Below are positions 7,759 to 10,284 of a stretch of DNA of 10,284 nt, piece after piece. The notes below the pieces were generated by a model that saw only the letters and a program-made list of their open reading frames with translations, was not told where the DNA came from and ran no database searches. Every line of letters begins with the position of its first letter. The first letter of the stretch is position 1. The DNA is from CAZJBP01 sp964544115 (GTDB taxonomy: Bacteria; Verrucomicrobiota; Kiritimatiellia; UBA8416; JADHWI01), in assembly GCA_964544115.1 (NCBI GenBank), contig CAZJBP010000131.1:1-10284 (forward strand), given 5' to 3'. A program made the position numbers and the translations under genes.

Positions 7759-7774
7759 AACAGCCTACAGCCTA
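7759..7774 (+). repeat. Heptamer repeat CAGCCTA (right arm, inverted copy of 7302-7317)
   Basis: Two exact CAGCCTA units at 7761-7767 and 7768-7774, preceded by AA. These 16 bases are the exact reverse complement of 7302-7317. Together the arms enclose 473 bases containing the zinc-ribbon gene. Confidence 0.8.
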
Positions 7775-7812
7775 AATCGCTAGTAGCCGCACTGCCCCAT
7801 GGGACGCCATGT

Positions 7813-7869
7813 TCAGTCATCCGTGTTCAATGACCACGATCGCACCAGCTACCGAACACTGATGACTGA
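7813..7869. repeat. Imperfect 16-base inverted repeat downstream of the hydrolase gene
   Basis: Bases 7813-7828 and 7854-7869 are reverse complements at 15 of 16 positions, separated by 25 bases. In RNA from the minus strand this forms a long hairpin beginning 8 bases after the hydrolase stop codon. It has no run of T after it, so it is not a textbook intrinsic terminator, but it could stabilise or end the cyclase-hydrolase transcript. A separate 7-base direct repeat TGACCAC occurs at 7831-7837 and 7867-7873. Confidence 0.65.
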
Positions 7870-7881
7870 CCACTGATCACT
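7854..7881 (+). repeat. Four-unit heptamer array GANNACT
   Basis: GAACACT, GATGACT, GACCACT and GATCACT follow one another without gaps at 7854-7881, and the next seven bases are GAATTCC. The units keep the frame GA..ACT and vary only in the two middle bases. The array overlaps the last codon and supplies the TGA stop (7879-7877) of the minus-strand hydrolase gene. Confidence 0.75.
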
Positions 7882-8719
7882 GAATTCCAACCCGCATGCC
7901 CTGCCTGGCCAGGCGCGCCCCCGGGGCGCGCTGCTTCAGCCGTTGCTCGCGGCGCGCGAGTTCGGCGTCGCGCGCTCCCGGCGGGTGATGCGTGACCAGC
8001 AGCCGGCGGATCCCCGCCTCTGCCGCCACGTCCACGGCGTCCTGCCACGTGCTATGCCCCCAGCCCCTGGTGGCGGCTGCGGTCCTGCGGTCGTACTGGC
8101 CATCCATGACGAGGACGGCTGCCGGCTGCGGCTGACGGCACAGGGCGAGAAAGTCGCTCCGCGCGGCGGCCGTGGCCACCCCCCACTCGATGTCTGTTGC
8201 GAACACCAGCGCGGCGCCCGTGGCGGGCTCGTCGATGCGGTAGGCGTGGCACCCGTCGGGGTGCTGGACGGCGCACCAGCGTACGGTCAGGCCGCCGTAG
8301 CGCAGCCCCCCGGAGGGCGGGGTGGCCGCGAGCGCGCGGTAGGTGAGCTGCGCGGGCATGTGCCGCGCGGCGACGGGCCACAGCGGCGGCCCCAGCAGGT
8401 GCTCGAGCGCCGCGCGGGGCGTGAGCCCCCCCCGCCGCGGGGAGGCGAGGGTGAGCCGGAGATTCCGGCGATAGAGCAGGGGCGATGTCGCCAGCCCGAG
8501 GACGTGGTCGAGGTGATAATGGGTCAGCAGCATCAGGACCGGTTTCGGGGCGCCCGCGACTTTCGCGGCGAGGTGCTGAAGGCCGGTGCCCGCGTCGATC
8601 AGGATGCGTTCGCCCGCGCGGCCCTCGACGAGCAGGGCGGTCGTATCGCCGCCGAACCGCTCGACGGCACGGCCGGTCACGGGTCGCGTCCCCCGCACGC
8701 CTCCAAAGGTCAACCGCAT
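7877..8719 (-). CDS. Metallo-beta-lactamase-fold hydrolase, PhnP/COG1235-like
   Basis: A 280-residue cytoplasmic hydrolase beginning at the ATG complementary to 8717-8719, two bases after the cyclase stop and with GGAG eight bases upstream (inside the end of the cyclase gene). A longer frame to 8755 lies within the cyclase and lacks the family start. The opening MRLTFGGVRGTRPV and RFGGDTT matches the COG1235 beginning. The metal-binding set looks complete: THYHLDH (H67, H69, D71, H72), H158 in GCHAY, D176 in FATDIE and H244 in VTHHPP. The late motif GHSTWQDAVD is also typical. The superfamily includes cyclic phosphodiesterases such as PhnP and class II cAMP phosphodiesterases, so cyclic-nucleotide hydrolysis is plausible next to a cyclase, but nuclease or other esterase activity is not excluded. 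The final codons run into a heptamer repeat. Confidence 0.9.
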   Translation of the reverse strand: MRLTFGGVRGTRPVTGRAVERFGGDTTALLVEGRAGERILIDAGTGLQHLAAKVAGAPKPVLMLLTHYHLDHVLGLATSPLLYRRNLRLTLASPRRGGLTPRAALEHLLGPPLWPVAARHMPAQLTYRALAATPPSGGLRYGGLTVRWCAVQHPDGCHAYRIDEPATGAALVFATDIEWGVATAAARSDFLALCRQPQPAAVLVMDGQYDRRTAAATRGWGHSTWQDAVDVAAEAGIRRLLVTHHPPGARDAELARREQRLKQRAPGARLARQGMRVGIQ

Positions 8720-8721
8720 CG

Positions 8722-10284
8722 CTACTTCTCCGTCAGCTCCCACACCCCGTCCCACGCCGCCGGCGGGTGGGCCACGTATTCGCGGCAGCGCGCGGCATAG
8801 GCCCTCGCCGCCGGGTCGGCCTCGGCGATCGCGCCAAAGACGGCCACGGCGTCAGCAAAGCGCCCTTCGGTGAACAGGCGCAAGCCTTTTCCGAAGTCCG
8901 CCATCCACGGCGGCGGCTCCTCGTCGGCCAGGCCGGTCAGCTCGAACACGCGCACCGGCGTGCGGCGGCCGATGACGCGTAGCACCGCCAGTTCGCGCCC
9001 GATGAAGCGGCCCTCGCAGCCGCGCCACGTGCTTTCGGCCACGAGGAGATAGGTGCCGAAGGCCTTGTTGGCGCCCTCCAGGCGCGAGGCCAGGTTCGCC
9101 GCGTCTCCGAACATGGTATACGCGAAGCGATCGTTCGATCCCATGTTCCCGACAACGACCTCGCCCGTGTTCAGCCCGATGCGCGTGTGCAGCACCGCGC
9201 CGGCGAGGCGCGCGAAGTCGTCCCGCCGGGCGGCCAGCTTCCGATGGCAGCGCAGCGCGGCCCGGCAGGCCCGCTCGGCGTGGTCCGGCTGCGCGGCGGG
9301 GGCATTCCAGAACGCGACGATGGCGTCGCCGATGTATTTGTCCAGCGTGCCGCCCTCGTCGAGGATGATGGCCGTCATGTCGCTCAGGTAATCGTTCAAC
9401 AGGGCCGTGAGGGCCTGCGGCTCCAGGCGCTCGGAGAACGACGAGAACTTCTCGATGTCGGAGAACAGCATGCTCAGCTCGCGCCGTTCGCCGCCGAGGG
9501 TCAGCTGCGCCGGGTTCGCGAGGATCCGGTCGATGACGGCCGGGCTGAGGTAGTGGCGGAAGGCCTGCTTGATGAACGCCTTCTGCCGGCCCTCGGTGGC
9601 GTAATTGACGATGACCGCGCCCACGAGCGCCAGGGCTACCGCGGCCTGGCCCTGCGCGACGGGCCACCAGAAGCCCTGTGCATAGGCGAGCCAGCCGACC
9701 AGCGCCGGCAGCGGCAGGAAGACGAGGAACGCGGCCACGGTCTGCCCGGCGCGGCGCGCGTGTGCCGCGGCCAGCGCCGCCAGCAGGCCCAGCACCGCTG
9801 CCGCGAGGCCCGAGGCCAGGGGCGGGGCGTCGGCCAGGCAGCGCGCGGTGAGCAGGTTGTCCAGCACGGTGGCATGAATCTCGACGCCGGGGTACACGCG
9901 GCTGACCGGCGTGGGCCGCAGGTCGTAGAGCCCCGGCGCGCTGAAGCCGAACAGCACGTAGGCGTCCCGGAACTCCTCCGGGTCCACCAGGGGCTTCTCG
10001 CCGGCCTGCAACTGCAGGGCGGACCGGATCACGGCGCTGGCGCTGACGGCTTCGTGACGTCCGTCGCGCCCGGCGAAGCGCAGGAGCAGTCGACCGGAGC
10101 GGTCGACAGGGATGCTTCGATCGCCGAGACGCAGGCGGCCCGGTTCAAACGCGGGCGCAAGCGCGGGCGAGCCGGCGAGGAAGGCGCCCAGGCCCATCGA
10201 TGGCACGGCACTCCCGTCAAACACGCGGAACAGGGCGGCGCGGCGAAAGACGCCATCGGCGTCGGGATCATCGCTGACGTTGGC
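8722..10284 (-). CDS. CHASE2-domain membrane adenylate cyclase, class III (right edge cut)
   Basis: The frame stays open to the window edge, so the GTG at 10224 is internal: the residues before it (DPDADGVFRRAALFR) are a typical CHASE2 motif. About 520 residues are visible, numbered here from the edge. CHASE2, an extracytoplasmic sensor domain, runs to about 145; three hydrophobic helices lie at about 154-230; then KAFIKQAFRHYLSPAVID leads to the cyclase catalytic domain. Metal aspartates are D276 (LFSDIEKF) and D320 (DKYIGD), base-selecting residues K316 and T390 (YTMFGD), transition-state residues N397 and R401 (NLASRLEG). The Lys/Thr pair is the pattern of several bacterial adenylate cyclases, so cAMP is the likely product. 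A short TPR-like tail (FTEGRFADAVAVF) follows and ends WDGVWELTEK, common in this architecture. The stop is two bases from the hydrolase start. The N-terminus and signal anchor are outside the window. Confidence 0.95.
   Translation of the reverse strand, partial: ANVSDDPDADGVFRRAALFRVFDGSAVPSMGLGAFLAGSPALAPAFEPGRLRLGDRSIPVDRSGRLLLRFAGRDGRHEAVSASAVIRSALQLQAGEKPLVDPEEFRDAYVLFGFSAPGLYDLRPTPVSRVYPGVEIHATVLDNLLTARCLADAPPLASGLAAAVLGLLAALAAAHARRAGQTVAAFLVFLPLPALVGWLAYAQGFWWPVAQGQAAVALALVGAVIVNYATEGRQKAFIKQAFRHYLSPAVIDRILANPAQLTLGGERRELSMLFSDIEKFSSFSERLEPQALTALLNDYLSDMTAIILDEGGTLDKYIGDAIVAFWNAPAAQPDHAERACRAALRCHRKLAARRDDFARLAGAVLHTRIGLNTGEVVVGNMGSNDRFAYTMFGDAANLASRLEGANKAFGTYLLVAESTWRGCEGRFIGRELAVLRVIGRRTPVRVFELTGLADEEPPPWMADFGKGLRLFTEGRFADAVAVFGAIAEADPAARAYAARCREYVAHPPAAWDGVWELTEK

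Larger units (their letters stand above)
7250..7876. other. Repeat-bearing, less GC-rich island between channel and hydrolase genes
   Basis: Compared with the GC-rich genes either side, this stretch is clearly closer to balanced composition. Apart from the zinc-ribbon gene, 7250-7474 and 7748-7876 hold the short repeats and hairpins listed separately. No convincing sigma-70 promoter, tRNA, transposase or intrinsic terminator with a T-run was seen. An open frame on the minus strand at 7266-7499 has no recognisable protein pattern. Confidence 0.5.

Noticed and set aside
7798..7811. CATGG-GACG-CCATG hairpin near the zinc-ribbon gene
   Set aside because: Only 5 base pairs, no T-run and no link to a gene start; expected by chance.
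7854..7881. Heptamer array as a CRISPR array
   Set aside because: Units are 7 bases with no spacers and no cas genes are in view.
8720..8755. Upstream extension of the hydrolase to 8755
   Set aside because: The 12 extra codons overlap the cyclase end and precede the conserved MRLTFGGVRGTRP start; the ATG at 8719 has a suitable ribosome binding site.
10222..10224. GTG as the start of the adenylate cyclase
   Set aside because: In-frame upstream residues to the window edge form the CHASE2 motif, so the gene continues beyond the right edge.

Overview
The window is a GC-rich (roughly two thirds G+C by eye), gene-dense bacterial segment with two oppositely oriented blocks that converge near position 4925. 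Gram-negative origin is clear from a tripartite RND efflux system. The mix of a Uma2-family nuclease, a CHASE2 adenylate cyclase, a cyclic-nucleotide-domain MscS channel and short intergenic heptamer repeats would fit Planctomycetota or a related environmental lineage. That placement is an inference from gene content, and no marker gene is present to settle it.

Left block, plus strand (1-4931): the end of a TolC-like outer-membrane efflux protein (cut by the left edge), a periplasmic membrane-fusion adaptor (444-1493), a 1067-residue RND inner-membrane permease (1510-4713), and a 62-residue DUF6132-type small membrane protein (4743-4931). The gaps are 54, 16 and 29 bases and the last three genes have visible Shine-Dalgarno sequences, so this reads as one efflux operon with a small membrane protein as its last gene. 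It overlaps the next, opposing gene tail-to-tail by 13 bases, leaving no room for a dedicated terminator.

Right block, minus strand (10284 down to 4919): reading in the direction of transcription, a CHASE2-transmembrane-class III adenylate cyclase (5' end cut by the right edge), a metallo-beta-lactamase-fold hydrolase of the PhnP/COG1235 type starting 2 bases after the cyclase stop, a non-coding heptamer-repeat hairpin, a small zinc-ribbon membrane protein in a visibly less GC-rich island flanked by inverted heptamer repeats, an MscS-type channel with a C-terminal cyclic-nucleotide-binding domain, and a Uma2/DUF820 PD-(D/E)xK protein.

The main idea from the window is a possible local cyclic-nucleotide circuit: a membrane cyclase that keeps its catalytic residues, a translationally coupled metallohydrolase from a superfamily that includes cyclic phosphodiesterases, and, about 630 bases downstream on the same strand, a channel with an intact-looking cNMP-binding motif. 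The shared ligand is inferred, not shown. The second point of interest is the repeat-rich island at 7250-7881, where one heptamer array runs into the end of the hydrolase gene and supplies its stop codon, and a different heptamer pair brackets the zinc-ribbon gene. No rRNA, tRNA, CRISPR array, insertion sequence or phage gene was seen.
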